Positions 16,941-26,023 of a DNA stretch of 58,254 nucleotides are shown piece after piece. Location: assembly GCA_913020155.1 (NCBI GenBank), contig CAJWBA010000008.1, positions 1-58,254 on the forward strand. Reading direction: 5' to 3'. Made by a program: the position numbers and the translations under genes. Positions within the stretch are counted from its first letter, which is position 1, and each line of letters starts with the position of its first letter. Under the pieces are notes generated by a model that did no database searches, was not told the origin of the DNA, and saw nothing but the letters and a program-made list of their open reading frames with translations. The DNA is from an uncultured Flavobacteriales bacterium. GTDB taxonomy: Bacteria > Bacteroidota > Bacteroidia > Flavobacteriales > Flavobacteriaceae.

Positions 16941-17606
16941 CTACCAATCAATTATCTTTTTTCCCTTAATTTTTAGATATTCGTTGCACTTGCTGAAGTG
17001 CTTATTCCCAAACCAATACCCCCGATTAGCACTTAAAGGAGATGGGTGTCCTGTGCTTAATATCAGGTGCTTAGATCCATCAATTAGCTTAATTTTATTT
17101 TTTGCAAAACTGCCCCAAAGCAAAAACACAATCGACTCGCATTCGGTTGAAATTTGACGAATAACTTCATCAGTAAATATTTCCCAACCTTGCTTTTGAT
17201 GGCTAGCCGCTTCCCCTTCTCTCACTGTCAATGTAGCATTTAGCAGTAAAACGCCCTGTTTTGCCCAACGTTCTAAGTTTCCGCTTTCTGGGTAAGCAAG
17301 CTTGAGATCAGCTTCTATTTCATTAAAAATATTGACTAAAGATGGAGGATGTTTCTCTCCCTCGGGCACAGAAAAGCTTAATCCATGTGCCTGACCTTTT
17401 CCATGATAAGGGTCTTGACCCAACAAAACGACTTTTAATTGACTAAAACTGCAACACTCAAAGGCTGAAAAAATCTTATTGGGTTCTGGATAGCACGCAT
17501 TTTGATTGTACTCCCGCTTTATAAAACCCATCAACTCCTTAAAGTAAATCTGTTCTTGGGATTTCCCAATAATTTTTTCCCAACCCGAAGGCATTCGATC
17601 CTGCAT
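16941..17606 (-). CDS. ung: Uracil-DNA glycosylase, family 1
   Basis: Ung removes uracil from DNA as the first step of base-excision repair. The 221-residue length is typical. The catalytic water-activating Asp65 lies in LLGQDPYHG, the product-binding stretch AHGLSFSVP follows, and the C-terminal HPSPLSANRGYWFGN contains the minor-groove loop with the catalytic His. The gene is divergent from mutS2, with only 29 nt between the two starts. Confidence 0.97.
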   Translation of the reverse strand: MQDRMPSGWEKIIGKSQEQIYFKELMGFIKREYNQNACYPEPNKIFSAFECCSFSQLKVVLLGQDPYHGKGQAHGLSFSVPEGEKHPPSLVNIFNEIEADLKLAYPESGNLERWAKQGVLLLNATLTVREGEAASHQKQGWEIFTDEVIRQISTECESIVFLLWGSFAKNKIKLIDGSKHLILSTGHPSPLSANRGYWFGNKHFSKCNEYLKIKGKKIIDW

Positions 17607-17615
17607 GAAATTATG

Positions 17616-17623
17616 TATTTTTG
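17616..17623 (+). promoter_or_regulatory. Candidate -7 element of mutS2
   Basis: TATTTTTG fits TAnnTTTG and ends 12 nt before the mutS2 ATG (17636), within the 29-nt gap shared with ung. A TTG at the usual distance is absent; the -33 region would lie inside ung. Confidence 0.45.
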
Positions 17624-17635
17624 CATTGCTAAATT

Positions 17636-19807
17636 ATGAAAATACCTAAGAAAGCACTTAGCGACCTAGAATTTACTACTGTTCTCGAACAACTCTCCCA
17701 GCTTGCAATTACTGTCTTGGGTAAAGAAGCTTGTATCAACATGCTACCCTACGAAAATAAAGAAGAAATGATCCTTCAACTCAATTCGGTTTCTGAATTT
17801 ACATCGTCTTTTGACAATGAAAATCGGATTCCTAACCACGGATTCGATGATTTATCGGTAGAAATCAACCTTTTAAAAATTGAAAATTCAGTTCTTGAAA
17901 TAGAGGGTTTTAGACGAATAGCAAGTGCTTCTGATACCATCAATACTCTTTTAAAGTTTTTTAAAAAATTCAAGGAATACTACCCAAAAATATATTCTCA
18001 AGGTTCCGAAATTGAGATTACCAAAGAGCTCGCAAACTCAATAAAAAATGTGATTGATCGATTTGGAGAGGTTCGAAACGATGCCTCGCCAGAGCTCCAT
18101 CAAATTCGAAAAAGAATCCAGAGTGTACGTTCAAAAATCGGTCAAAGCTTTCAGCGAGCTTTAAGTCAATACAGCACGGCTGATTATTTGGATGATATCA
18201 AAGAATCTGTTGTTGAAAACTGTCGCGTTTTGGCTGTAAAAGCAATGTACAGACGAAAAGTTAAGGGAGCTATTATGGGAAGTTCCAGAACGGGAAGTAT
18301 TGTTTATGTAGAGCCAGAAATTACGCTACAACACACTCGAGAACTCAACAACCTTCAATTTGAAGAAACCGACGAAATTAAACGTATTTTATTACAATTA
18401 ACCCAGTTTTTACAGCCCTATCGTTCATTACTCATTGCGTACCAAGACTATTTGATACTCATTGACAGCTACTATGCACGAGCCAAATATGCTGAAAAGA
18501 CAAATAGTATCTTACCCAAAATCAATTCCAACAGAGAACTTTGTTTGGTAAAAGCCTACCACCCCCTCCTTTATTTATCCAATAAGTTAGAAAGTAAAAC
18601 AACTTATCCTCAAGACATCACTTTAAAAAAAGAACAGCGAATAATTATCATTTCTGGGCCGAATGCCGGAGGAAAAAGCATAACTCTGAAGACGCTAGGT
18701 TTGTTACAACTCATGTTACAAACGGGAATACTGATTCCCGTTCATGAACAAAGCACCGTTTGCTTTTTTGATAGAATATTAACGGATATTGGTGATAACC
18801 AGTCCATTGAAAATCATTTAAGCACCTACTCCTATCGGTTAAAAAACATGAAGTACTTCATCCGAAAGTGCAATAAAAACACTCTTTTTTTGATTGATGA
18901 GTTTGGAACAGGATCGGACCCTGAATTGGGAGGAGCGTTGGCTGAATCTTTTTTGGAAGAGTTTTACAATCGTGAAGCCTACGGAATCATAACCACCCAC
19001 TACTCTAACCTCAAAGTACTAGCGAATGAACTTCCGAAAATGTCTAATGCAAACATGCAGTTTGACAATAAAACTCTAGAACCTATTTTTAATTTAATTT
19101 TAGGAGAAGCGGGAAGCTCATTTACTTTTGAGGTTGCTCAAAAAAATGGAATCCCCTACAGTCTTATCAATCGCGCCAAGAAAAAAATTGAACGTGGAAA
19201 AGTGCGTTTTGACGCAACTATTGCGAAACTCCAAAAAGAACGTTCTCAGATGACCAAAACAGGTAAATCTCTGAGGGAGCTGGAAAGTAAAGCCATAGAA
19301 GAGAATCAAAGACTAGAATTTTTGAATAAAAAAATTAAAGAGAAACTAATTGGTTATCAAGAACTTTTTGACCACAACCAACGTATGATTGTCTTGGGAA
19401 ACAAGATTAACGACGCTGCTTATCGGTATTTCGAAAATGGAAAAAAGCGTCCTTTGATTGCTGATTTACTTCGTTTGGTGGAATCCGAAAATTCAAAACG
19501 CAAAAAAAAATCTGCAGCAGTTAAAAAGAAAGAAAAAGCCTCCAAAGAAAGAGCAAATCAGGAGGCTACAAATGCTTTAGTTGGGATTCGTAAAGAAAAA
19601 AGAGAAAATAAAAAAGTAGCTCCACAACCTATTAAATTAAAAATAGACTTTAATATAGGTGATCAGGTTCGTTTATTCGATGGAAAAGCCGTGGGAACAA
19701 TTGATTCGATTGAAAAAGAAAAAGCAATCGTAAATTACGGTATGTTTACCACTCAAATTCGACTGGAAGCTCTTGATTTAGTTCAAGCAATGAAGCAAAA
19801 AAAATGA
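17636..19807 (+). CDS. mutS2: MutS2-family ATPase without Smr domain
   Basis: MutS2 proteins are MutS-related ATPases that act on branched DNA, recombination or collided ribosomes rather than classical mismatch repair. The 723-residue protein has the MutS core and lever region (1-320), Walker A SGPNAGGKS with Lys347, the DIGDNQSIENHLSTYSYRL segment and Walker B LFLIDEFGTGSDP, then a long charged coiled coil (about 520-655). A small KOW-like module (IGDQVRLFDGKAVGTIDSI) ends the protein. The C-terminal Smr nuclease domain of B. subtilis MutS2 is missing, as the protein stops about 35 residues after the KOW-like part. I believe this short form is usual in Flavobacteriia. Confidence 0.9.
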   Translation: MKIPKKALSDLEFTTVLEQLSQLAITVLGKEACINMLPYENKEEMILQLNSVSEFTSSFDNENRIPNHGFDDLSVEINLLKIENSVLEIEGFRRIASASDTINTLLKFFKKFKEYYPKIYSQGSEIEITKELANSIKNVIDRFGEVRNDASPELHQIRKRIQSVRSKIGQSFQRALSQYSTADYLDDIKESVVENCRVLAVKAMYRRKVKGAIMGSSRTGSIVYVEPEITLQHTRELNNLQFEETDEIKRILLQLTQFLQPYRSLLIAYQDYLILIDSYYARAKYAEKTNSILPKINSNRELCLVKAYHPLLYLSNKLESKTTYPQDITLKKEQRIIIISGPNAGGKSITLKTLGLLQLMLQTGILIPVHEQSTVCFFDRILTDIGDNQSIENHLSTYSYRLKNMKYFIRKCNKNTLFLIDEFGTGSDPELGGALAESFLEEFYNREAYGIITTHYSNLKVLANELPKMSNANMQFDNKTLEPIFNLILGEAGSSFTFEVAQKNGIPYSLINRAKKKIERGKVRFDATIAKLQKERSQMTKTGKSLRELESKAIEENQRLEFLNKKIKEKLIGYQELFDHNQRMIVLGNKINDAAYRYFENGKKRPLIADLLRLVESENSKRKKKSAAVKKKEKASKERANQEATNALVGIRKEKRENKKVAPQPIKLKIDFNIGDQVRLFDGKAVGTIDSIEKEKAIVNYGMFTTQIRLEALDLVQAMKQKK

Positions 19808-19817
19808 ATTTAATATT

Positions 19818-20219
19818 TTGAAAATAGTTATTATTCTTTTTGATGGCTCCTGCCTGTTGTGCAATGCATGGGTAAGACGCCTGTGTAATTGGGATAAAAA
19901 AAATATTCTGCGTTTTGCCACTTTGGACAGCAGTACCGCAAAAGACTTTTTTGAAGAACACAATTTGAATCCTAACTCAATGGAAACTGTGGTTTTTTGG
20001 AAACCCAAAGAAATGTATGCTATTGAAGCTCAGGCTACATTTGAACTTTTCAAGACCTTGGGTGGTTTGTGGAGTTTAGCTACTGTTTTTAGCTTACTTC
20101 CAAACTTCATTACTCGAAATATCTATCGTTTCATTGCAAGAAATCGCTACAGGTGGTTTGGGAAATCAGACAATTGCCCCCTTCCCGATCCCAAATACGT
20201 TCATAAATTCTTGGACTAG
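19818..20219 (+). CDS. DCC-family thiol-disulfide oxidoreductase (DUF393)
   Basis: The 133-residue protein belongs to the DUF393/YuxK family, named for its conserved DxxCxxC. Here the motif is DGSCLLC with Asp9, Cys12 and Cys15. The C-terminal region RNIYRFIARNRYRWFG is also typical. The start is a TTG at 19818: the only nearby ATG (19804) runs into a stop after five codons. It begins 10 nt after mutS2 and is probably co-transcribed with it. Confidence 0.9.
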   Translation: MKIVIILFDGSCLLCNAWVRRLCNWDKKNILRFATLDSSTAKDFFEEHNLNPNSMETVVFWKPKEMYAIEAQATFELFKTLGGLWSLATVFSLLPNFITRNIYRFIARNRYRWFGKSDNCPLPDPKYVHKFLD

Positions 20220-20408
20220 TTGTTCTATGACTTTCGATAATTCAATCAAGTCTAATCTAAATTAAATTTATTTATTCACATTGAGATCAACGTTAAATTT
20301 AGACTAGAATGTAACGCTAGTAGAATAAAAATAATCTGGCAGCATCGAATTGATTAAGTAAAATTTATTTTGAAATTATCACCCAACGTCTTAAACAAAA
20401 CTGAATTC

Positions 20409-20822
20409 ATGACAAAAAACCTAAACCCTCCGATTCTGATCAATGTAACCTTAATTTTATTTTTAATTTGAAATTTTATAGGAGTATTTGCCTTTTTGAT
20501 GGATCAAACAGTTGATCCTTCAACCTTAGACCCAATTCATAAAGAATTCATAACACAATTTCCGTAGTGGACTAAAATAATTTATATACTCGCCGTTGGC
20601 TTCGGCACAATCGAAACAATTGCTTTGTTAAAAAAGAAAAAAGTTGTCCAAATTTTTTTAATAGCTTCTTTACTGTGCTTTATTATCCAAATGTACCATA
20701 GCCTTTTTATTGCAGTTGGAATCGAAGCTTTTGGAGATGCGGCAGTTATACTCCCAGTAATTGTTATTTATTTTACGCATTTTTCTGTTTGGATCACAGA
20801 TCTTCACAAAATAAAGAGCTGA
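20409..20822 (+). pseudogene. Small four-helix membrane protein with two in-frame stops
   Basis: A single uninterrupted phase of 138 codons runs from ATG 20409 to TGA 20820-20822, but contains TGA at codon 21 (20469-20471) and TAG at codon 53 (20565-20567). Read through, it gives a 137-position protein with about four membrane helices, resembling a small flavobacterial family often labelled 'sugar transporter'. In that family, as I recall it, codon 21 is a Trp (LxWN motif), so TGG to TGA explains the first stop. No indels are needed. The hydrophobic pattern and the part after codon 53 (65 codons from an alternative TTG start) are intact, which suggests recent inactivation or sequencing error. 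The stop lies 1 nt from the convergent symporter gene. Confidence 0.75.
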
Positions 20823-20823
20823 C

Positions 20824-22086
20824 TTATTTGAGTTTTCCTATTGATTTTCCTACTAGCATAGACACAGTGGCGTCACCTGTAACATTAACTACAGTCCTAC
20901 ACATGTCTAATGGGCGATCGATGGCAAAAATTAGTGCCAATCCAGCTTCTGGGATACCCGCTTGAGCTAGAACAATTACCAACATTACAATACCTGCACT
21001 CGGAACAGCTGCTGTCCCAATTGATGCTAGTGTAGCAGTAAAAACGATCCCAAGCTGTGCACTCAAACTCAAATCAAGACCAAATGCCTGAGCAATAAAA
21101 ACTGCTGCTACTCCTTGATAAACCGAAGTTCCATCCATATTGATAGTTGCACCAATTGGTAGAACAAAACTGGCTACTTCTTCATCTACCTTGAGGTTGT
21201 CTTCAACACATTCCATAGTAACTGGAAGAGTTGCAGCACTTGAACTTGTAGAAAATGCCAACAATTGAGCGGGAGCAATTCCTTTCATAAAAAATGAAGT
21301 TGAACGTTTAGTAAAAACATTTACAATTATGATGTAAACCACAATCATAAAAGCCAATCCAAGGATCAAGGTAATAGCATACATACCCAATGCTTGAAAC
21401 AATTCTAAACTAGGAGCCTCCACAATTAGAGAAGCCAAAAGTGCAAATACTCCATAGGGAGCTATTTTCATGATCATGTCGATCATTTTGAGAATTACAT
21501 CGTTGAAAGAATCAAAAAATTTCTTTAGCGGTTTAGACTTTTTCTTCGGCAATAAAATCATACCAATACCAAAGAATAAAGCAAAAAATATGATCTGTAA
21601 CATGTTCTTGTTACTTGATGCTGCTGCAAATATATTGGAAGGAATCAACTCTACTAGTGGTTTTAGTGGGCCTTCTGCTTTTCTTTTAGCAGCAACTGCC
21701 TGTTTGGCTTGAGTATCTGTTGCATAAGCCTCAACAAGCTCTTTTCGTGTTTCTACACTTATGGATTTACCAGGTTGTATGACGTTGACCAATACCAAGC
21801 CAATGGTAACAGCCGTTAAGGTTGTAAGCAAGTAGATTGCTATGGTTCTGCCCCCCATAAGGGATAGCTTCGAAATATCTTTCAAATCAGACACACCTTT
21901 AATTAATGATGCAAGAATCAGGGGGATGGCTATCAGTTTCAATAAATTAATAAAAATGGTTCCAAATGGCTTAACGTAATCTCCAGTGAATTGAGATCCA
22001 CCATTGATAAAGGACATGATTAATCCAAAAATAATACCGATTAGCATTCCAATTAAAATCTTCCAGTGTAGGGCTAATTTTTTCAT
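20824..22086 (-). CDS. Dicarboxylate/amino acid:cation symporter (DAACS family)
   Basis: This 420-residue inner-membrane transporter takes up C4-dicarboxylates or acidic amino acids with Na+ or H+. Family signatures are the serine-rich re-entrant loop STSSSAATLPVTMEC, the NMDGTSVYQ motif and the C-terminal DRPLDMCRTVVNVTGD, whose Asp and Asn residues bind substrate and sodium. Eight helices plus two re-entrant loops are expected. It starts 3 nt after the aroC stop on the same strand, so the two may share a transcript. GltP/GltT or DctA specificity cannot be separated by eye. Confidence 0.93.
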   Translation of the reverse strand: MKKLALHWKILIGMLIGIIFGLIMSFINGGSQFTGDYVKPFGTIFINLLKLIAIPLILASLIKGVSDLKDISKLSLMGGRTIAIYLLTTLTAVTIGLVLVNVIQPGKSISVETRKELVEAYATDTQAKQAVAAKRKAEGPLKPLVELIPSNIFAAASSNKNMLQIIFFALFFGIGMILLPKKKSKPLKKFFDSFNDVILKMIDMIMKIAPYGVFALLASLIVEAPSLELFQALGMYAITLILGLAFMIVVYIIIVNVFTKRSTSFFMKGIAPAQLLAFSTSSSAATLPVTMECVEDNLKVDEEVASFVLPIGATINMDGTSVYQGVAAVFIAQAFGLDLSLSAQLGIVFTATLASIGTAAVPSAGIVMLVIVLAQAGIPEAGLALIFAIDRPLDMCRTVVNVTGDATVSMLVGKSIGKLK

Positions 22087-22089
22087 AGT

Positions 22090-23154
22090 TTAAATTTTAT
22101 TTGTGAGGTACACTAATTTAAAATCTGCAATAACCAAAGCAGCCATGGCTTCTACAATAGGAACAGCTCTTGGTACAACACATGGGTCATGTCTTCCTTT
22201 ACCCTCCATTACTACCTTTTGACCTTTATTATTTATGGTTTCTTGTGCTTGCATTACGGTTGCTACAGGTTTAAAAGCAACATTAAAATAAATATCCATT
22301 CCATTGGATATTCCTCCTTGAATGCCTCCAGAGTGATTCGATTGTGTGGTCCCGTCTTTATTGAAAGGATCGTTGTGCTGGCTTCCTTTCATTTGAGACC
22401 CTTCAAAACCGCTTCCATATTCAAACCCTTTAACGGCATTTATGGACAGCATTGCTTTGCCAAGTTCAGCATGAAGCTTATCAAAAGCTGGTTCTCCAAG
22501 ACCAACAGGTACATTCTGAATGACACAGGTAATTACTCCTCCAACCGTATCTCCTTCTTTTCTAATTTGACGGATGTATTCCTCCATTTTTTTTGCCATC
22601 ACAGCATCTGCGCAACGTACTGGATTTTGTTCGATAACCTCAAAATCGAGTTCTTGATAGGTTTTTTTTATTTTTAGAGGCCCAACAGCAGAAACAAAAG
22701 CTGTTAAATTAATGTCTGATAAGTATTGTTTTGCAATGGCTCCGGCCACTACTCTACTAGCTGTTTCTCGTGCAGAGCTTCTTCCTCCTCCCCGATAATC
22801 ACGGAAACCGTATTTTTGATCGTATACGTAATCAGCATGAGAGGGACGGTAACTGTCTTTGATATGACGGTAATCTTTGGATTTTTGATTAGTGTTGTGT
22901 ATTGCAAAACCAATAGGAGACCCTGTAGTCTTACCTTCAAATATTCCAGAATAAAAAACAACTTCATCCGGTTCTTTACGCTGAGTTACAATTGCAGATT
23001 GACCAGGCTTACGTCTGTTCAGCTCGTGTTGTATGATATCGATATCCAATTTAATCCCTGCTGGGCAACCGTCGATTACACCTCCCAACGCTGGGCCATG
23101 AGATTCTCCAAAAGTGGTGAGATTAAAAATATTACCAAAACTATTTCCTGCCAT
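22090..23154 (-). CDS. aroC: Chorismate synthase
   Basis: AroC makes chorismate from EPSP using reduced FMN, the last step of the shikimate pathway. I start at the ATG giving MAGNSFGN (23154); an in-frame ATG two codons upstream (23160) is also possible. The 354-residue protein shows [57 protein letters not shown] and [13 protein letters not shown], all chorismate synthase signatures. A TATATTTG at 23181-23174 (minus strand) lies 13-19 nt upstream. It is divergent from the TlpA-like lipoprotein and upstream of the symporter. Confidence 0.97.
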   Translation of the reverse strand: MAGNSFGNIFNLTTFGESHGPALGGVIDGCPAGIKLDIDIIQHELNRRKPGQSAIVTQRKEPDEVVFYSGIFEGKTTGSPIGFAIHNTNQKSKDYRHIKDSYRPSHADYVYDQKYGFRDYRGGGRSSARETASRVVAGAIAKQYLSDINLTAFVSAVGPLKIKKTYQELDFEVIEQNPVRCADAVMAKKMEEYIRQIRKEGDTVGGVITCVIQNVPVGLGEPAFDKLHAELGKAMLSINAVKGFEYGSGFEGSQMKGSQHNDPFNKDGTTQSNHSGGIQGGISNGMDIYFNVAFKPVATVMQAQETINNKGQKVVMEGKGRHDPCVVPRAVPIVEAMAALVIADFKLVYLTNKI

Positions 23155-23173
23155 ATTCATTCAATAAGATGCA

Positions 23174-23181
23174 CAAATATA
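23174..23181 (-). promoter_or_regulatory. Candidate -7 element of aroC
   Basis: On the minus strand TATATTTG matches the consensus and ends 13 nt before the ATG at 23160 (19 nt before the preferred one at 23154). I find no TTG at the 19-nt spacing. Confidence 0.5.
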
Positions 23182-23273
23182 CTACTTTAAATCCCCACTT
23201 GAAATCATATGCAAACTCTATTTTTATTGTTAATTATCGGAATAAATTAAACATCGAATTCCTATATTTGCAT

Positions 23274-24395
23274 ATGAGAAAAAATGTGTTCCTTACTTCT
23301 TGCTTTATCTTTTGTCTTTACATAAGTTCATGTACTTCAATTGAGTCCAATACCTTTGTAATAAAAGGGACCACTGACCACTACAATGGGAAAAGTATTT
23401 ATCGTATCAAATCTGGCCCAAATGGACAACCCATTACCATTGATTCTACAAAAATAGCGGATGGTAGTTTCGAGATGAAGGGATCTGTAGATCAAGTTGA
23501 TGTTAATTTTCTTTTTTTAGAGGGAATCAGTGGAAATATCCCAATTGTAATTGAGGAGGGCCTGATTGAGACCCAAATTTACAAAGACAGTATAAATGTT
23601 TCTAAAGTTGGTGGTACCCCATCAAATGATGATTTATCAACGTATAAGGTTTCAACCCAAGGTTTTGCACAAATAATGAAAACTTTAGCCGCAGAAATAA
23701 ATCAGGCCAATTCACTAGGAGACAATGTTTTATCAGAGGACATAACCTCTAAATACAGAACAGTGGAACAAAATCTAAGTACGTATGAAAAGGATTTTAT
23801 GAATTCAAATCCAAAGTCTTACATAGCTGCTCTTATTCTTGAACGTCTGTTAATTACGAAAGCATTTTTATCATCTGAAGCAAAGCCTATTTACGATAAC
23901 TTTGACCAAAAGATTCAAAGTAGTGTCTCTGGTAAAAAAATAGCTTCAATCCTAAATCAACCAAGAAATCCAACTGCAATAGGTGAAAAAGCTCCAGTTT
24001 TTGAAGGTCCATCACCCAGTGGTAATTTAATTAATTTGGGATCTATCAGGGGAAAAGTAACAATAATTGATTTTTGGGCATCATGGTGCCGTCCTTGTCG
24101 CATAGAGAACCCCAATTTGGTTCGACTTTACAAACGAATGCACAACAAGGGCCTTGAAATTGTTGGAGTTTCTTTAGATAGAAATAAAGCAAGCTGGGAA
24201 AGAGCCATTGAAGATGATGGACTTAGTTGGAGTCATGTTTCAAACCTTCAGTACTGGAAAGACCCTATTGCTATTCTTTATGGTGTTCGAAGTATTCCAG
24301 CAGCATTTATTCTTAATAAAGATGGAGTTATTGTAGCTAAAAATCTCAGAGGAGCACAACTGGACGCTAAAATTGAGGAACTCTTAAAACAATAA
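23274..24395 (+). CDS. DUF4369/TlpA-like thiol-disulfide lipoprotein
   Basis: The 373-residue protein has a lipoprotein signal (LYISSC, lipidated Cys20), a DUF4369 beta-sandwich (about 25-120), a helical middle and a C-terminal thioredoxin-like domain with active-site WASWCRPCR (Cys272, Cys275). Such proteins act in the periplasm as disulfide reductases or isomerases. I chose the ATG at 23274 because it gives the signal peptide directly; an in-frame ATG at 23169 would add 35 residues before it. A TATATTTG at 23263-23270 ends only 3 nt before the ATG, too close for a conventional leader, so it may not be the real promoter. Confidence 0.9.
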   Translation: MRKNVFLTSCFIFCLYISSCTSIESNTFVIKGTTDHYNGKSIYRIKSGPNGQPITIDSTKIADGSFEMKGSVDQVDVNFLFLEGISGNIPIVIEEGLIETQIYKDSINVSKVGGTPSNDDLSTYKVSTQGFAQIMKTLAAEINQANSLGDNVLSEDITSKYRTVEQNLSTYEKDFMNSNPKSYIAALILERLLITKAFLSSEAKPIYDNFDQKIQSSVSGKKIASILNQPRNPTAIGEKAPVFEGPSPSGNLINLGSIRGKVTIIDFWASWCRPCRIENPNLVRLYKRMHNKGLEIVGVSLDRNKASWERAIEDDGLSWSHVSNLQYWKDPIAILYGVRSIPAAFILNKDGVIVAKNLRGAQLDAKIEELLKQ

Positions 24396-24441
24396 TATTG
24401 GTCCTTGCTAAATCACTTTAAACCTAAATATTATTAGATTT

Positions 24442-25092
24442 TTAATTTCTTTTTTTGAATAGTATCATGCCCGTTAAAAGAGAAACAAGCAAAAGTAGAA
24501 CGAGTGTTGTAAATGATTCTTGAATAACCCAGGGCGCTAGAATTAAAGTTGCAAGTATTCCTCCTATAGCTCCACCAAAATGAGCGGTATGTCCAATATT
24601 ATCTTGTTGTCTTTTCATACCGAAGATCGTGTACACTAAGTAGCCTATTCCAAAAACATAACCAGGTAAAGGGACAGGGAAAAAAATAAAACTCAATCTC
24701 ATTTCTGGAACCATCAAGATGGTTGCATACAAAATCCCCATTGTTGCTCCACTAGCGCCTACTGCACTGTAATACAAATTATCTCTGTGAAAATAAAAGG
24801 CAAAAAGATTTCCGGCTGTAAGACACAATAAGTAAAGTATCGTAAAGTTAAAAAAACCAACGCGAGCTAGGGCTTGAGGACCAAAAAGATAAAAGGTAAA
24901 CATATTGAAACCGAGATGTGACCAATCTACATGCAAGAATGCGGAACTAAAAATCCGATAATATTGTCCGTTTTTTATGGCCGCAATATTAAATTTAAAT
25001 TTATTAAAAAATTCAAGATCGTTAAACCCCTTAAGAGAAACAATTAGGTTTGCTATAATTATTCCTGAAATTATTGGTGAAAGTGATTGCAT
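24442..25092 (-). CDS. Rhomboid-family intramembrane serine protease
   Basis: Rhomboid proteases cut substrates within the membrane. The 216-residue protein has six predicted helices. The catalytic dyad is Ser114 in GASGATMG and His171 in HTAHFGGAIGG, and WSHLGFNMFTFYLFG carries the conserved HxxxN region. The physiological substrate is unknown. It is divergent from the acyltransferase gene with 49 nt between their starts and convergent with the TlpA-like gene. Confidence 0.93.
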   Translation of the reverse strand: MQSLSPIISGIIIANLIVSLKGFNDLEFFNKFKFNIAAIKNGQYYRIFSSAFLHVDWSHLGFNMFTFYLFGPQALARVGFFNFTILYLLCLTAGNLFAFYFHRDNLYYSAVGASGATMGILYATILMVPEMRLSFIFFPVPLPGYVFGIGYLVYTIFGMKRQQDNIGHTAHFGGAIGGILATLILAPWVIQESFTTLVLLLLVSLLTGMILFKKRN

Positions 25093-25112
25093 TTTGATTT
25101 AATAATTGGACT

Positions 25113-25130
25113 TAAATATACTTATATTTA
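25113..25130. promoter_or_regulatory. Back-to-back -7-like elements between rhomboid and acyltransferase
   Basis: TAAATATACTTATATTTA contains TATATTTA on both strands, separated by 2 nt. Each resembles TAnnTTTG except for the last base, and each points toward its divergent gene (20 nt to the rhomboid ATG, 11 nt to the acyltransferase GTG). If used, the two promoters overlap and should exclude each other. Confidence 0.4.
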
Positions 25131-25141
25131 CAAAAAAAAAT

Positions 25142-26023
25142 GTGCAATTAATTGTTTTCCTCTTAAGCTACCCCATTTTAATTGGGATTTCTATCTTACC
25201 CAATTTTTTCATCTACGGTTTGTCCGATTTTCTGTATGCAATTCTTTACAAAGTATTTGGTTATCGAACTAAAGTGGTTCGTAAAAATTTAAATCTATGT
25301 TTTCCCAATAAAAGTGAAAAGGAACTTCAAGCTATTGAACGAGCTTTTTACAAACACCTATGCGACATTTTCGTGGAAATGATCAAAGCTCTCACGATTT
25401 CAAAAAAACAGGTGCTGAAACGATTTAAATTCAAAAACATAGAATTAGTCAATCAATACCTCAGAAATAACAGAGGTGTTGTTTTAGTTTGCGGGCATTA
25501 TTCAAGCTGGGAGGGAATGCTTTCTATTGGTTATCATATCGAAGGAAAAGGATATGCTGTTTACACTCCCCTTTCCAATAAATACTATGAACGATTGATT
25601 GTAAAGTCTAGAGAAAAACACTTGATCCATCTAGGATCTCGATACAAGGTTTTGAGTGATGTTCATTACAACCAAGAAAACAACATTACATACATTTACG
25701 GTTTAGCTGCAGATCAATCGCCCCAGCCGAAACCTAAAACCTACTGGAGGACTTTTATGGGTTTAGAGATTCCAGTGTTTAATGGAGCAGAACAAATGGC
25801 TGTAAAATTTGATTTACCAGTAGTGTTTGCTGACATCAACAGAACAAAAAGAGGGCATTATGAAATCAATATCGATATGATTTCAGAAGAGCCTATAAAA
25901 ACTAAGAAAAATGAAATTACCGATATCTTTACCGAACGATTGGAAGCACAAATTCGAAAAGATCCTACTCAATATTTTTGGACTCATAACCGTTTTAAGC
26001 ACATGGGCAAAAAACCAAACTAA
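25142..26023 (+). CDS. LpxL/HtrB-like lipid A acyltransferase
   Basis: This membrane-anchored acyltransferase of the HtrB/MsbB (LpxL) family probably adds a secondary acyl chain to lipid A. The core HYSSWE fits the HxxxxE/D catalytic motif. I start at the GTG 25142 (MQLIVFLLSYPILIG), which gives a family-like N-terminal helix; a TTG at 25106 would add 12 residues and start upstream of the -7-like element at 25123. The protein is then 293 residues. Lipid-A versus other glycolipid substrates cannot be separated here. Its 3' end overlaps glmM by 4 nt (convergent). Confidence 0.88.
   Translation: MQLIVFLLSYPILIGISILPNFFIYGLSDFLYAILYKVFGYRTKVVRKNLNLCFPNKSEKELQAIERAFYKHLCDIFVEMIKALTISKKQVLKRFKFKNIELVNQYLRNNRGVVLVCGHYSSWEGMLSIGYHIEGKGYAVYTPLSNKYYERLIVKSREKHLIHLGSRYKVLSDVHYNQENNITYIYGLAADQSPQPKPKTYWRTFMGLEIPVFNGAEQMAVKFDLPVVFADINRTKRGHYEINIDMISEEPIKTKKNEITDIFTERLEAQIRKDPTQYFWTHNRFKHMGKKPN

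Noticed and set aside
20469-20567. Stop-codon recoding (UGA as Trp or selenocysteine) in the four-helix membrane gene
   Set aside because: A second, different stop (TAG) interrupts the same frame, many other genes here end in TGA, and no SECIS-like hairpin is evident.
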